The notes: generated from the sequence alone by a model not told the origin. A stretch of DNA of 64,000 bases from Paraglaciecola sp. L1A13 (GCF_009796745.1 NZ_CP047024.1:806001-870000), one strand, 5' to 3'; positions 45,327 to 55,714 are shown, numbered from the stretch's first letter. Numbers and translations: made by a program.

Positions 45327-46406
45327 ATGCCCAATAAAACGGTTTTGCACAGTAAGCACTTGGAAGCAGGCGCTAAAATGGTTGATTTTCATGGATGGGA
45401 AATGCCAATCAATTATGGCTCACAAATAGAAGAGCATCATGCTGTGCGCCGCGCTGCTGGTATGTTTGACGTATCTCATATGACTATAGTGGATGTCACT
45501 GGTGAGCAAGCCCAAGACTACTTGCGTCACCTATTGGCAAACGACGTAGCTAAGCTTCAAGAGCGCGGCAAGGCCTTATACAGCGGTATGTTAAATGACG
45601 AAGGTGGGGTGATTGATGATTTGATTGTTTACCACTTTGAAACCACAAACTATCGCTTAGTCGTAAACTCAGCCACGCGTGAAAAAGACATGGATTGGTT
45701 AACGTCTCAAGCCAGTGGCTTTAACGTAACCATTACTGAGCGCCCTGAATTTGCCATGATTGCCGTGCAAGGGCCACAAGCTAAAGAAAAAGCAGCCACT
45801 TTATTCTCTTCGGCACAAAACGAAGCTGTCGCAGGTATGAAGCCATTCTTCGGTGTACAGGCTGAAGATTTGTTTATCGCCACCACAGGTTATACCGGCG
45901 AAGCAGGTTACGAAATCATGGTGCCTAACGAGCAGGCTGCTGATTTCTGGCAGAAGCTACTTGATGCAGGTGTTGCACCATGCGGTTTAGGTGCACGTGA
46001 TACATTGCGCCTAGAAGCTGGCATGAATTTATATGGCTTGGATATGGATGAAACTATTTCGCCACTTGCAGCCAACATGGGTTGGACCATATCTTGGGAA
46101 CCTGCAGACCGCAACTTTGTTGGGCGCCAAGCGCTAGAAGCGCAAAAAGCCGCCGGCACTGAAAAGCTAGTCGGTTTAGTGATGACCGATAAAGGTGTTT
46201 TACGCCACGGTCAACCGGTTAAGGTTGAAGGCGGTGAAGGAACGATTACTTCTGGCACGTTCTCCCCGACCTTGGGCCACAGTATTGCTATGGCTCGCGT
46301 TCCTACTCCGGTGGGCGAAACGGCACAGGTGGAAATACGTAAAAAGTGGGTTACAGTAAATGTGGTTAAGCCGAGCTTTGTACGAAATGGTAAAAGCGTT
46401 TTATAA
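45327..46406 (+). CDS. gcvT: Glycine cleavage system aminomethyltransferase (T protein)
   Basis: 359-aa enzyme that moves the methylene group from aminomethyl-lipoyl GcvH to tetrahydrofolate and releases ammonia. [20 protein letters not shown] at residues 18-37, FDVSHMT near 48, GEAGYEIM near 191 (folate binding), and [16 protein letters not shown] near 229 are conserved. Length is close to E. coli GcvT (364 aa). First gene of gcvTHP. No glycine riboswitch is seen in the 141-nt leader. Confidence 0.97.
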   Translation: MPNKTVLHSKHLEAGAKMVDFHGWEMPINYGSQIEEHHAVRRAAGMFDVSHMTIVDVTGEQAQDYLRHLLANDVAKLQERGKALYSGMLNDEGGVIDDLIVYHFETTNYRLVVNSATREKDMDWLTSQASGFNVTITERPEFAMIAVQGPQAKEKAATLFSSAQNEAVAGMKPFFGVQAEDLFIATTGYTGEAGYEIMVPNEQAADFWQKLLDAGVAPCGLGARDTLRLEAGMNLYGLDMDETISPLAANMGWTISWEPADRNFVGRQALEAQKAAGTEKLVGLVMTDKGVLRHGQPVKVEGGEGTITSGTFSPTLGHSIAMARVPTPVGETAQVEIRKKWVTVNVVKPSFVRNGKSVL

Positions 46407-46478
46407 CTAATCAACTGGGGAAATAGCGGTTTACCGTTATTTCACTTGAGCAAACGACTTCAATATTTAGGAACTACT

Positions 46479-46868
46479 ATGAGCAATATCCCTGCAGATT
46501 TACGTTACGCCGCAACACATGAATGGGTTCGTCCAGAAGGCAATGGTATTTTTACTGTTGGTATCAGCGAACACGCCCAAGAATTGCTTGGTGATATGGT
46601 GTTTGTTGAATTGCCAGATGTTGGCTCAACTGTTAGCGCAGGTGACGATATCGCGGTTGCGGAATCGGTCAAGGCGGCATCTGATGTGTACGCACCTATT
46701 TGCGGTGAAATTGTTGCAGTTAACGAAGACTTAGAGGACAGCCCTGAGTTAGTTAACTCTGACCCATACGGCGACGGTTGGTTGTTCCGCATCAAAGCCG
46801 ATGACATCAAAGAAGTTGAAGGCTTGCTTGATGCTGAAAGTTACGAAACCAGTATCACAGAAGACTAA
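46479..46868 (+). CDS. gcvH: Glycine cleavage system H protein (lipoyl carrier)
   Basis: 129-aa lipoyl shuttle protein, same length as E. coli GcvH. The lipoylated lysine is Lys65 in [11 protein letters not shown], and the flanking [12 protein letters not shown] near 40 and GDGWLFRI near 103 are conserved. ATG 46479 chosen because AGGA lies 7 nt upstream; an earlier TTG frame start at 46446 is not needed. Between gcvT (72 nt) and gcvP (181 nt, with a hairpin). Confidence 0.97.
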   Translation: MSNIPADLRYAATHEWVRPEGNGIFTVGISEHAQELLGDMVFVELPDVGSTVSAGDDIAVAESVKAASDVYAPICGEIVAVNEDLEDSPELVNSDPYGDGWLFRIKADDIKEVEGLLDAESYETSITED

Positions 46869-46882
46869 GTATCAGCTAAATC

Positions 46883-46907
46883 AAAGAGCAACCTAGTGTT
46901 GCTCTTT
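46883..46907 (+). terminator. Hairpin between gcvH and gcvP (weak terminator or attenuator)
   Basis: AAAGAGCAAC (46883-46892), loop CTAGT, GTTGCTCTTT (46898-46907), then GTGTTTCTG. Perfect 10-bp stem, poor T-run; inside the operon it may lower gcvP expression or stabilise the gcvTH message. Confidence 0.65.
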
Positions 46908-47049
46908 GTGTTTCTGAGTATCGTTAAGGGTTTAGCTGAGTCTAAATTTGGTTAACGATGCACTATGCATCATCTAAAAATATACATTAAATCAAAGGCT
47001 TTTCTTTTGATTTAGGTCACTCACGTTTTAAGGAATCGGTAAGCCAGTT

Positions 47050-49959
47050 ATGCCACATGCTAATTTTTCCCTTTCGCAGTTAGAGCAAACTCAAGATTTT
47101 ATTCGCCGTCATATAGGCCCAAGTGAAGCTGAAATGGCTGAGATGTTGGAATTCGTCGGTGCCGACTCACTGGACGACTTGATGCAACAAACTGTGCCGG
47201 AAGGCATTCGTTTGCCCCAAAGCCTTAACGTGGGTGAAAGTCAAACCGAAGCACAAGCGTTGGCCTATTTAAAATCGGTTGCCAGCAAGAATAAAGTACA
47301 CCGTTCATATATCGGTATGGGTTATCACGACACACTAACACCCAATGTTATATTGCGTAACGTGTTAGAAAATCCAGGTTGGTATACAGCGTACACGCCT
47401 TATCAACCAGAAATTGCTCAAGGCCGTTTGCAAGCGTTACTTAACTTCCAGCAGGTCACGATTGACTTAACAGGAATGGAGTTAGCCTCGGCATCTTTGC
47501 TTGATGAAGCAACAGCAGCGGCTGAAGCAATGGGTCTGGCAAAGCGTGTATCAAAAAACAAAAAATCAAATACATTTTTTGTGGCTGATGATGTGCATCC
47601 ACAAACATTAGACGTTATTCAAACCCGTGCCGACATGTTTGGTTTCGACGTGATTGTTGGCAGTGCTAAAGAGGCCACAAGCCTAGACGTATTCGGTGCT
47701 TTGTTGCAATACCCAGGCACCACAGGTTCGGTGAATGATTTAACTGATATCATCGCCCAAATACAAGCAAACAAAGGCATAGTAGCCGTATCTGCAGACA
47801 TCATGAGCTTAGTATTGCTCAAAGCACCAAGCGAAATGGGCGCCGACGTTGTATTAGGGTCTGCTCAGCGTTTTGGCGTACCGATGGGATACGGCGGGCC
47901 ACATGCTGCATTCTTCGCTACTCGCGATGCATATAAGCGTTCTCTACCTGGTCGTATTATTGGTGTGTCAAAAGATACCCGTGGTCGCCCAGCTTTGCGT
48001 ATGGCGTTACAAACTCGTGAGCAACATATACGCCGTGAAAAAGCCAACTCAAACATTTGTACTGCTCAGGTATTGCTCGCTAATATGGCGTCATTCTATG
48101 CTGTGTATCATGGCCCGGAAGGCTTGAAAACCATTGCTTCGCGCATACATCGTTTGACCGATATTCTTGCGGCAGGTATCGAACAGCACGCCAGTAAAGG
48201 ACTGAGCCTAGTAAACAGCACTTGGTTCGACACATTAACGGTAAACGTTGGCGATAAAAAAGACGCGATTGTTGCCGCTGCCAACGCAGCGCAAATGAAC
48301 TTGCGTACCGATATTGAAGGTGCCGTCGGTATCAGCCTTGACGAAACCACCACTCGTGACGACATCAATGCACTGTTCAACGTATTGTTAGGCGAGGCAC
48401 ATGATTTAGATCTGAACCAACTTGACCAGCAAATTGTGGCCAAAGGTAGCCAGTCAATTCCTGTTGAATTGGTGCGCACCAGTGATATTTTGACCCACAA
48501 AGTATTCAACAGCTATCAGTCAGAAACTGAAATGTTGCGTTATATCAAATCTTTAGAAGACAAAGACTTGGCGCTAAACCACTCGATGATAAGTCTTGGC
48601 TCTTGCACCATGAAGTTAAATGCGACAGCGGAGATGATCCCTGTAACCTGGCCTGAATTCGGTAAATTGCATCCCTTTGCACCAATTGAACAAGCACAAG
48701 GCTATAGCCAAATGCTAGACGAACTCAGCGAGTGGTTGCTTGATATCACTGGCTACGACGCGCTCTCTATGCAACCTAATTCCGGTGCTCAAGGTGAGTA
48801 CGCTGGCCTTATCGCGATAAAGCATTATCACGAAAGTCGTAACGAAGGACATCGTAATATTTGTCTTATTCCCAGTTCAGCCCACGGTACCAACCCAGCT
48901 TCAGCACAAATGGTTGGTTTAAAAGTGGTGGTGGTCAACTGTGATAAAAACGGCAACGTCGATTTAGCAGACTTGCGTAAAAAAGCCACTGAAGTTGCCG
49001 ACAACCTTTCGTGCGCAATGATCACGTATCCATCTACCCACGGTGTATACGAAGAAACGATCAAAGAAATGTGCGACATAGTGCATGAGTTTGGCGGTCA
49101 GGTTTACTTAGATGGCGCAAACATGAATGCACAGGTTGGCATCACCTCGCCAGGCTATATAGGTTCTGATGTATCGCACTTGAACTTGCATAAAACCTTT
49201 TGTATCCCGCACGGCGGCGGTGGCCCAGGTATGGGCCCCATTGGTGTTAAATCACACCTAGCGCCATTTTTGCCGAATCATAAAGTGGTCGACACCGGCA
49301 ACACAACAGCTGGCAATGGTGCTGTATCTGCTGCGCCTTGGGGCAGTGCTTCTATTTTGCCTATCAGCTATATGTACATCAAGATGATGGGCAGTGCTGG
49401 GTTGAAAAAAGCCACTGAAGTCGCAATCTTGAACGCCAACTACATCGCCAACAAGCTAGACGGTCACTTCAACGTGTTGTACCGCGGGCGTAATGGCCGA
49501 GTTGCACACGAATGTATTATCGATTTACGCCCTGTTAAAGAAGCATCAGGCGTTACAGAAGTTGATATTGCTAAGCGCTTAAATGATTACGGTTTTCATG
49601 CGCCCACGATGAGCTTCCCTGTAGCAGGTACATTAATGATCGAACCTACAGAATCTGAAGCCAAGGTAGAGCTAGATCGCTTTATCGAAGCGATGGTGTG
49701 CATACATGCAGAAGCGGCTAAGGTTGAATCAGGCGAGTGGGGCGAAACAGATAATCCGTTGCACAACGCACCACATACCTTGGATGATATCTGCGACGCC
49801 AACTGGGATCGCAGTTACGATCGCCAAACGGCGGCATATCCTGTCGCGAGCGTAGCTAAAAACAAATTTTGGCCAAGCGTAAATCGTATTGATGATGTCT
49901 ACGGAGATCGCCACCTAATTTGTTCTTGCCCAAGTATTGAGAGTTATATAGAAGAGTAG
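47050..49959 (+). CDS. gcvP: Glycine dehydrogenase (decarboxylating), P protein
   Basis: 969-aa PLP enzyme that decarboxylates glycine and loads the aminomethyl group onto Gcv[18 protein letters not shown] near residue 17, [12 protein letters not shown] near 91 and [12 protein letters not shown] near 281 mark the N-half; the PLP lysine is Lys715 in [18 protein letters not shown]. Length is close to E. coli GcvP (957 aa). Separated from gcvH by 181 nt with a hairpin. A strong terminator follows. Confidence 0.97.
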   Translation: MPHANFSLSQLEQTQDFIRRHIGPSEAEMAEMLEFVGADSLDDLMQQTVPEGIRLPQSLNVGESQTEAQALAYLKSVASKNKVHRSYIGMGYHDTLTPNVILRNVLENPGWYTAYTPYQPEIAQGRLQALLNFQQVTIDLTGMELASASLLDEATAAAEAMGLAKRVSKNKKSNTFFVADDVHPQTLDVIQTRADMFGFDVIVGSAKEATSLDVFGALLQYPGTTGSVNDLTDIIAQIQANKGIVAVSADIMSLVLLKAPSEMGADVVLGSAQRFGVPMGYGGPHAAFFATRDAYKRSLPGRIIGVSKDTRGRPALRMALQTREQHIRREKANSNICTAQVLLANMASFYAVYHGPEGLKTIASRIHRLTDILAAGIEQHASKGLSLVNSTWFDTLTVNVGDKKDAIVAAANAAQMNLRTDIEGAVGISLDETTTRDDINALFNVLLGEAHDLDLNQLDQQIVAKGSQSIPVELVRTSDILTHKVFNSYQSETEMLRYIKSLEDKDLALNHSMISLGSCTMKLNATAEMIPVTWPEFGKLHPFAPIEQAQGYSQMLDELSEWLLDITGYDALSMQPNSGAQGEYAGLIAIKHYHESRNEGHRNICLIPSSAHGTNPASAQMVGLKVVVVNCDKNGNVDLADLRKKATEVADNLSCAMITYPSTHGVYEETIKEMCDIVHEFGGQVYLDGANMNAQVGITSPGYIGSDVSHLNLHKTFCIPHGGGGPGMGPIGVKSHLAPFLPNHKVVDTGNTTAGNGAVSAAPWGSASILPISYMYIKMMGSAGLKKATEVAILNANYIANKLDGHFNVLYRGRNGRVAHECIIDLRPVKEASGVTEVDIAKRLNDYGFHAPTMSFPVAGTLMIEPTESEAKVELDRFIEAMVCIHAEAAKVESGEWGETDNPLHNAPHTLDDICDANWDRSYDRQTAAYPVASVAKNKFWPSVNRIDDVYGDRHLICSCPSIESYIEE

Positions 49960-50017
49960 ATTTTTTGATTACAATATTTCAAAGTAGTAACCGACAAATC
50001 TAGTTGGAAATTACAGC

Positions 50018-50046
50018 AAAAAAACGGACCTATGGTCCGTTTTTTT
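50018..50046 (+). terminator. Terminator of gcvTHP
   Basis: ACGGACC (50024-50030), loop TAT, GGTCCGT (50034-50040) within A7 on the left and T7 on the right. Confidence 0.93.
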
Positions 50047-50517
50047 CGTTTTATAGAGCTAAGTTATTTGATATCCAGCTTAAGAAATAAACCTACTATC
50101 TTATTGTAATCTAGCTATTAATACGCGGTGATGGGACCGTGATATTCGATGGCTACGTTTAAGTGAAATGCCCAAGACAGCCATATTATTAATTTACTAA
50201 TGGATAATATTTTATACATGGTTTTTAATAAGGAACATAGAGACCGAGGCGACTGACTATTCCTTTTGATCTTATTTCCGATGGGACAGGAAGATAAGGA
50301 AATTACCAAATTAAACCGAGGTAACTACATACTATGACGCCAATCAACATTAGTCGAACGGTGATATATATTACTCGCTCAATCATCACTCATTGTGAAG
50401 GGCTTCAAACCCCTAGCTATAACTTGTGCCTGGTTATTTTAGCCAACCATTTTTAGCCTATGAATGAAGTGTAATCTGCATTTACCGCCAGTAACGAATT
50501 TTGAAGGATAATCTACG
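50047..50517. other. AT-rich intergenic region before the DUF4932-like gene
   Basis: About 470 bp with no convincing gene. A 40-codon frame at 50334-50456 has a poorly placed GAGG and no family. Base composition shifts to AT-rich from here through the next gene, marking an accessory segment. Confidence 0.5.
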
Positions 50518-51852
50518 ATGAAATATATACTGTTAGTTTTATTGCTTTTCTCAATTAGGATAACGCAAGCAGGTGAGCATTATATAATTTTAGAAAGACC
50601 TAATTTTGTGTTGGTTCAGGATGATTTCTTTAGTCAGGATTTGGATTTTAACTTACTACCTGAAAGTAAAGTAATGAGCTTAACTTATTGGGGGAGTAAC
50701 CCGAAGTTTGAAATTAAATATGGTGGTGAGAATTTATTTGTTTCAGAAAAAGGTAACAGTTTCGAACGGGTACATTTACAGTTTGGTGAAAAGATAAAAA
50801 CAATTTCATTTAATATTCAGACTAATCCCGCTATTTATACTGAAGAATATATGCAATCACACAGGGGGAAAGTTAGTGTTGAGACGCCGGAAGTTTATGA
50901 GCTGAGTAACATAATCTTAGCTTTAGCGGATGAGTTTCATCAAGAAAATTATAAAATGTACGCCAAAGGAAAATATTATTCGGATGTTCTAGCATGGTTT
51001 TCAACATTTAAAGACCATGAAATATTTATGAGACTGAATGATGTTGATTATTATTCCTTCGTCGAAAATGCTGCAGCCTATGTGTTCAGAGGTGATGAAA
51101 TACAAGAGTCCCCTGTATATAAAGGCTTTCGAGCGATTGATAATGTCAAAGACAATATTAGCGTATTAGAAGACTTCGCAAAGAAGAGTGATTTCAAAAC
51201 GTTTTATAAGCAACATCATGAGTATTACTCAACCTTGAGTAATACATTTCAATCAGGTGCCAAGCCAAAAAATATTTGGCGATGGTTGGAAGTTAATTTT
51301 CCTGGGAGGTACCAAAGTTACAAGGTTTTCTTTTCTCCATTGGGCCCAGGTAATAATAGTTCTCGGATGTTTTCTAATAATGATTTTAATGAATCTATTA
51401 TGTTTATTAGTGCACCTAACCGCTATGAAAATGATGAAGTCCCTTTATCCATTCAAACGTTAGAATTTACTCGCTCATTTTTTACTGAAATTGATCATAC
51501 GTACGTTAATCCAATTTCAGATAAATTTTTAGGCGATATAAATACTGCTTTGGTCGATTTAAAACCCTGGTATAAAGGTGGTGGATACAATAAACCGTAT
51601 TTGACGTTTAATGAGTATATGACTTGGTCAATGGTATCTTTATATGCAATTGATAATTATTCTGCGCAAGAATATAAGTATATTAAAAACTATACTGAAG
51701 AATTCATGGTAAATAAGAGAGGTTTCTATAAATTTAAAGCATTTAATAATGAACTTATTCGCTTGTATATAAATAAATCTGCAAATAAAAAAATTACCGA
51801 TCTTTACCCAGAAATCATAAGTTGGATAAGTAAAAATTCAAAAAGCTCATAG
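50518..51852 (+). CDS. Exported DUF4932-like protein with altered metalloprotease motif
   Basis: 444-aa protein with a cleavable-looking signal peptide (about 1-18, ITQAGEH). Asn, Tyr, Lys and Phe are unusually frequent and codons are AT-rich, unlike neighbours, suggesting transfer. FFTEIDHTYVNPISDKF near residues 321-337 resembles the DUF4932 region where related proteins have HExxH followed by (F/Y)xNP; here the first His is Thr (TEIDH). The rest is mostly helical with WYKGGGYN near 368. AAGGA lies about 8 nt before the ATG. Function unknown; catalytic loss or an altered ligand set are both possible. It stands alone. Confidence 0.62.
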   Translation: MKYILLVLLLFSIRITQAGEHYIILERPNFVLVQDDFFSQDLDFNLLPESKVMSLTYWGSNPKFEIKYGGENLFVSEKGNSFERVHLQFGEKIKTISFNIQTNPAIYTEEYMQSHRGKVSVETPEVYELSNIILALADEFHQENYKMYAKGKYYSDVLAWFSTFKDHEIFMRLNDVDYYSFVENAAAYVFRGDEIQESPVYKGFRAIDNVKDNISVLEDFAKKSDFKTFYKQHHEYYSTLSNTFQSGAKPKNIWRWLEVNFPGRYQSYKVFFSPLGPGNNSSRMFSNNDFNESIMFISAPNRYENDEVPLSIQTLEFTRSFFTEIDHTYVNPISDKFLGDINTALVDLKPWYKGGGYNKPYLTFNEYMTWSMVSLYAIDNYSAQEYKYIKNYTEEFMVNKRGFYKFKAFNNELIRLYINKSANKKITDLYPEIISWISKNSKSS

Positions 51853-51884
51853 TAAGAAAATAATTTGCTGACAAAGGTGCTTAG

Positions 51885-52140
51885 AATTTTACTCGCTGGC
51901 CTTCGGCCAACGGGCTCTTAACATTCCACCGTTATAACGCACAACGCTTCGTTACTGCTTGCGCTAATCGACCGTAAATTCTCACGCTAGTAATCAAATG
52001 CCCTCTGCCTTTTGGCGAGGTGCTTAATTGATCGCTATGGAGCGGTGTTATTTGCGACGTGTTCAGTGCATAGCGGTGTGCACTGCGACTTAAATTCTCG
52101 TCACCCAATGGGGTCGTTGCGAACATCTCGTTAGATTAAT
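51885..52140. repeat. Hairpin-rich noncoding element downstream of the AT-rich gene
   Basis: About 255 bp of higher-GC sequence. Hairpins: TGGCC-TTC-GGCCA near 51897-51909; an imperfect long stem around GCC-TTTT-GGC (about 51989-52056); CAGTGCA(52064)...TGCACTG(52079-52085); ACCC-AATG-GGGT near 52107-52118. ATCTAAC at its far end on the minus strand fits an attC R-type half-core, but no matching GTTRRRY was found. Could be a dispersed repeat or a decayed recombination site. Confidence 0.42.
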
Positions 52141-52157
52141 AAAACGCCTTACTAATA

Positions 52158-52202
52158 TTTGATCTGGATCAAAATCAAAAGTGGAAAGATCTAGTTTACT
52201 AT
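52158..52202 (+). promoter_or_regulatory. FNR-dependent promoter of the hsp20 gene
   Basis: TTTGATCTGGATCAAA (52158-52173) contains an exact FNR consensus TTGAT-N4-ATCAA. A -10-like TACTAT at 52197-52202 puts the start near 52208, with the box centred about -42, the class II activator position. Confidence 0.78.
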
Positions 52203-52263
52203 TACCAACTGATAGGCGGTGTGCTTATCAGTTTTCCCAATTTAGACTTTTAAGAGGAGATTG

Positions 52264-52764
52264 ATGATGAGTAATCTATCTGTAAATAATCGTTCTGATG
52301 ACAAAAAATCTTCCGGTTCATTTCCAAATTTGTTTGGCCAACACGTTTTTGATGATTTTGTACAAAACTTTACGTCGCACTTACCTTTTGCTCGAGAAGC
52401 AATCGGCAGCGGCGAAAGCAAGCTCGATTTCGTTAATCCGAAGGTTGATATCACCGAAAGTAAAAAGGCGTATACCTTAACAGCAGAATTACCAGGGTTA
52501 GATAATGACGACATTGCGTTAGATTTGTCGGATGGTATTTTGACGCTTAGTGGTCAGAAGAAGTACGAAAATGAAGCTGACACTGATGACAATGTGCATG
52601 TAATGGAGCGCAATTACGGCAGCTTTCAACGTAGCTTTAGATTGCCTGTAAGCGTTGAGCAAGATGCGATTGAAGCTGAGTTTAAAAAAGGATTGCTCAA
52701 GGTTAAGTTACCAAAATCGGTAAAAGCTCAAGAGTTACAACGCAAAATAAAAATTTCAAATTAA
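52264..52764 (+). CDS. Small heat-shock protein, Hsp20/alpha-crystallin family
   Basis: 166-aa cytosolic holdase chaperone. The alpha-crystallin domain (about 58-155) has KVDITESKKAYTLTAELPGL near 61-80, DGILTLSGQKKYE near 91 and the strand pattern ending FKKGLLKVKLPKS near 140. The tail KAQELQRKIKISN lacks a clear IXI motif but KIKI may substitute. AGGAG lies 4 nt before ATG 52264 and 7 nt before ATG 52267, either of which may be the start. An exact FNR box lies about 100 bp upstream, so oxygen limitation rather than only heat may induce it. Confidence 0.92.
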   Translation: MMSNLSVNNRSDDKKSSGSFPNLFGQHVFDDFVQNFTSHLPFAREAIGSGESKLDFVNPKVDITESKKAYTLTAELPGLDNDDIALDLSDGILTLSGQKKYENEADTDDNVHVMERNYGSFQRSFRLPVSVEQDAIEAEFKKGLLKVKLPKSVKAQELQRKIKISN

Positions 52765-52804
52765 TGATTAATAAGGTCATGGACGACCTAATTTGGAACT
52801 GATT

Positions 52805-52935
52805 ATGAATATAGAAACAGATATGCAAAAGGTATTAAAAGATACCTTGGTGTTGATTATAGCGGGTGGTTAGGGCTCTAGGCTTGAAGGCCTAACCCAG
52901 ATGCGCACTAAACCCGTATTAGCGTTTATATCGTT
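52805..52935 (+). pseudogene. glgC: Relic of glgC (glucose-1-phosphate adenylyltransferase) N-terminus
   Basis: Translating from ATG 52805 gives about 22 residues ending LVLIIAGG, then a TAG stop, then GSRLEGLTQMRTKPVLAF before similarity fades. This is the GlgC nucleotide-binding motif (LAGGxGSRLxxLT-xR-KPxxxFGG), with the stop in place of the residue after AGG, most simply a CAG-to-TAG change. The remainder of the 430-aa gene is missing. It lies 40 nt after the hsp20 stop. Confidence 0.8.
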
Positions 52936-53288
52936 AAAATACAGTCTACAAACTCCAATGACCTAGTCACCTGCTTTAACCATAATTTGCGATACACCTT
53001 CGAAACAGCCAAGCACCCGTGAGGCTGAATCTCAGTAGTGCTATATGCGAAAAACTCGAAATGCGTTTAACTTACATTTGCCGTTAAACATCGCTTAGAA
53101 AATTTTACATTAGACAGTGTAAATGCTTACCCCCCCATGGCCCTCATTTTATCGCTTATGCTGCGCAAACCCGCTTAATTGCTCGCACTAACCGCTGGTC
53201 TTTTTTTTGCACTATGCAATTACGCTAGCGCTTTATGTAACGCGCTAGATATTGACTCTATTATTCCCATTGCAATGAAGGACTAGCC
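52936..53288. other. Decayed region upstream of the catalase gene
   Basis: About 350 bp without a gene. Holds a C7 run at 53130-53136 and an inverted repeat CTAGCGC (53225-53231) / GCGCTAG (53242-53248) 40 nt before the catalase ATG, a possible regulator site. No certain OxyR box. Confidence 0.5.
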
Positions 53289-55355
53289 ATGACTGAATCA
53301 TTTAAGTACGCAGGAAATAAAGGCAAAGGCGGCGAGTTACATCAACCCGCGACTGATGCCCATCCAACTATGACCACTGCTCAGGGATGCCCCGTGAGTG
53401 ATGACCAGAATTCTCTAAAAGTGGGTAGCCGCGGCCCTGGTTTATTAGAAGATCATGTACTAAGAGAAAAGCTATTTCATTTCGACCACGAACGTATTCC
53501 AGAGCGCGTAGTGCATGCTCGGGGTTATGGTGCCCATGGCTATTTTGAGACATATGAGTCATTGGACTCACTCACATGTGCGGATATTTTTCAACGTAAG
53601 GGAGAGAAAACCCCAGTATTTGCGCGTTTCTCTACCGTTGCAGGTAACAAGGGGTCGCCTGATTTAGCCCGCGACGTGCGTGGTTTTGCTGTTAAATTTT
53701 ATACCCAAGAGGGTAACTGGGATCTAGTGGGTAACAATATTCCAGTGTTCTTTATTCAAGATGCCATGAAGTTCCCTGATTTGATTCACTCTGCTAAAGC
53801 TGAGCCGGACCGCGGCTTTCCTCAGGCGCAAACGGCCCATGATAATTTCTGGGATTTCATCAGCCTATCGCCTGAGTCGATGCATATGGTGATGTGGGCG
53901 ATGTCAGATCGCGCTATTCCAAGATCTCTGCGCTTTATGGAGGGTTTTGGCGTACATACCTTTAAATTTATTAATGCTAAGGGTGATGAGAAATACGTTA
54001 AATTTCATTGGAAACCCAAAGGCGGTTTGCAGTCCGTCGTGTGGAATGAAGCGTTAAAACTAAACGGTGCGGACCCTGATTTTCATCGTCGTGATATGTG
54101 GCAAGCCATCGGGCAAGGTGATTACCCCGAGTGGGAGCTAGGCGTTCAAATATTTGATCAACAATTCGCTGACGATTTTGAGTTTGATGTGTTTGATGCA
54201 ACCAAACTTATCCCTGAAGAACAGGTGCCAGTCAAAATCATTGGACGCATGGTACTTGACCGGGTAGTGGATAACTTCTTTGCAGAAACTGAACAGGTTG
54301 CCTTTTGTACGCAAAATATTGTACCGGGGTTGGATTTCACGCCTGATCCTTTGTTACAAGGGCGTAACTTCTCTTATCTGGACACGCAAGTTAAGCGACT
54401 TGGCGGACCAAATTTTACGCATATTCCCGTCAATGCCCCAAAATGCCCTATGCGTCACTTCCAACAAGACGGTCATATGGCGATGCAGAATCCTAAAGGT
54501 CGAGTGAATTATGAACCTAATTCATGGGATGGGGGAGAGAACAACCCTCGTGAGTGCCCAGCACACGGTTACAAGAGTTCATCTGAACCTATGAGCGGTG
54601 ACAAATTACGTTATCGTTCTGAAACGTTCGCTGATCATTATAGCCAAGCCCGTCAGTTTTATTTGAGCCAAACCGACGTGGAGCAAGAACATATACACAG
54701 TGCCTTTATTTTCGAGCTATCAAAAGTAGAGCACTTACCTATTCGGGAGCGGTTAGTATCACACTTACTCAATATTGATGAAACGTTAGCCAATGAAGTC
54801 GCAGACGGATTGGGCCTAAAAGCTATGCCACAAGCTGCAGAAGCAGCGATGAAAACCCGCCACGACTTACCTGTATCAGATGCGCTAAGTATCTTAAAAA
54901 ACGGCCCTAAAAGCTTTAAAGGTCGCAAGTTGGGCATATTAGTCAGCGATGGTTTAGATGCCAAGATATTCGCCGATGTAACCGACGCCCTGAAGGTAGA
55001 GGGTGCTAATTATGAAGTTGTTGCGCCTCAAGTGGGTGGCGTAACATGTAGTAAAGGCAAGCATATTCCCGCCCAGCAAGTAATCAACGGTGGGCCTTCT
55101 GTGTTGTACGATGGGGTGTTGGTGTTATTGACAGAAGAAGGTGCCCAAATGCTGGCAAAGATACCTGAAGCAAAAGATTTTGTTAGTGATGCATATGCTC
55201 ATATGAAGTACATAGGTTATACCGATAGTGCCCTCGCGCTGTTTGCCGCGGCGGCTCTTGAAGATAAAATGGACGCTGGCTGGATTGATCTGAACAAGGC
55301 GTCTGCCAAGGACTTTATCAGTTCGTTACGTAACCTACGCTTTTGGGCCCGTTAG
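53289..55355 (+). CDS. katE: Large-subunit monofunctional catalase (HPII/KatE-like)
   Basis: 688-aa haem catalase that disproportionates hydrogen peroxide. Catalytic His76 ([12 protein letters not shown]), Asn149 (GNNIPVFF) and haem-ligand Tyr363 (NFSYLDTQ) are at positions shifted by 52 from E. coli HPII, so the N-terminal extension is shorter. The C-terminal 150 residues ([18 protein letters not shown] near 555) form the flavodoxin/GATase1-like domain unique to large-subunit catalases. AAGGA lies 7 nt before the ATG. A terminator follows. Probably stationary-phase or peroxide-induced. Confidence 0.95.
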   Translation: MTESFKYAGNKGKGGELHQPATDAHPTMTTAQGCPVSDDQNSLKVGSRGPGLLEDHVLREKLFHFDHERIPERVVHARGYGAHGYFETYESLDSLTCADIFQRKGEKTPVFARFSTVAGNKGSPDLARDVRGFAVKFYTQEGNWDLVGNNIPVFFIQDAMKFPDLIHSAKAEPDRGFPQAQTAHDNFWDFISLSPESMHMVMWAMSDRAIPRSLRFMEGFGVHTFKFINAKGDEKYVKFHWKPKGGLQSVVWNEALKLNGADPDFHRRDMWQAIGQGDYPEWELGVQIFDQQFADDFEFDVFDATKLIPEEQVPVKIIGRMVLDRVVDNFFAETEQVAFCTQNIVPGLDFTPDPLLQGRNFSYLDTQVKRLGGPNFTHIPVNAPKCPMRHFQQDGHMAMQNPKGRVNYEPNSWDGGENNPRECPAHGYKSSSEPMSGDKLRYRSETFADHYSQARQFYLSQTDVEQEHIHSAFIFELSKVEHLPIRERLVSHLLNIDETLANEVADGLGLKAMPQAAEAAMKTRHDLPVSDALSILKNGPKSFKGRKLGILVSDGLDAKIFADVTDALKVEGANYEVVAPQVGGVTCSKGKHIPAQQVINGGPSVLYDGVLVLLTEEGAQMLAKIPEAKDFVSDAYAHMKYIGYTDSALALFAAAALEDKMDAGWIDLNKASAKDFISSLRNLRFWAR

Positions 55356-55407
55356 CAACACGACCTCTAAGCGTAGATAGCAAGTTTAACGCTTGAATAA
55401 ATAATGT

Positions 55408-55430
55408 GGCCGGTTAATTCCGGCCTTTTT
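55408..55430 (+). terminator. Terminator of katE
   Basis: GGCCGG (55408-55413), loop TTAATT, CCGGCC (55420-55425), TTTTT. Confidence 0.9.
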
Positions 55431-55482
55431 ATTATGTGTTTTCATATTCTTGTCTTGTTCTCTTAATGTCCAGTTTATCAAG

Positions 55483-55510
55483 CTAACCCTAACCCTAACC
55501 CTAACCCTAA
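55483..55510. repeat. Telomere-type (CCCTAA)4 tandem repeat
   Basis: CTAA followed by four perfect CCCTAA units (55487-55510). The minus strand carries four TTAGGG units and could fold into a G-quadruplex. Located 58 nt after the katE terminator. Confidence 0.97.
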
Positions 55511-55598
55511 CGCGAAAGCATAGATTATATTTGTTTTGTGATGTTTCTCCGTTTTGTTAATAAAAATTTCAAGTTGGAAATACGCAATAATACGGATC

Positions 55599-55612
55599 TT
55601 ATTGTACAATAA
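55599..55612. promoter_or_regulatory. 14-bp palindrome upstream of the PEP-CTERM gene
   Basis: TTATTGTACAATAA is a perfect palindrome about 100 bp before the ATG, a candidate regulator site. Confidence 0.5.
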
Positions 55613-55714
55613 ATGTACTGACTGTCTTTGCTCGTTGCTTAATGTTGCTGGGGAATATTTCTAGTCAGGCGGAGCCAATAACGGAATATAACTAACACAT
55701 ATGAGGGTATTAAT

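Noticed and set aside
50334..50456. 40-codon frame before the AT-rich gene
   Set aside because: GAGG is 12 nt from the ATG and the peptide is unlike any family known to me.
51932..52126. 64-codon minus-strand frame inside the structured element
   Set aside because: It is a by-product of the hairpin-rich DNA, without a ribosome site.
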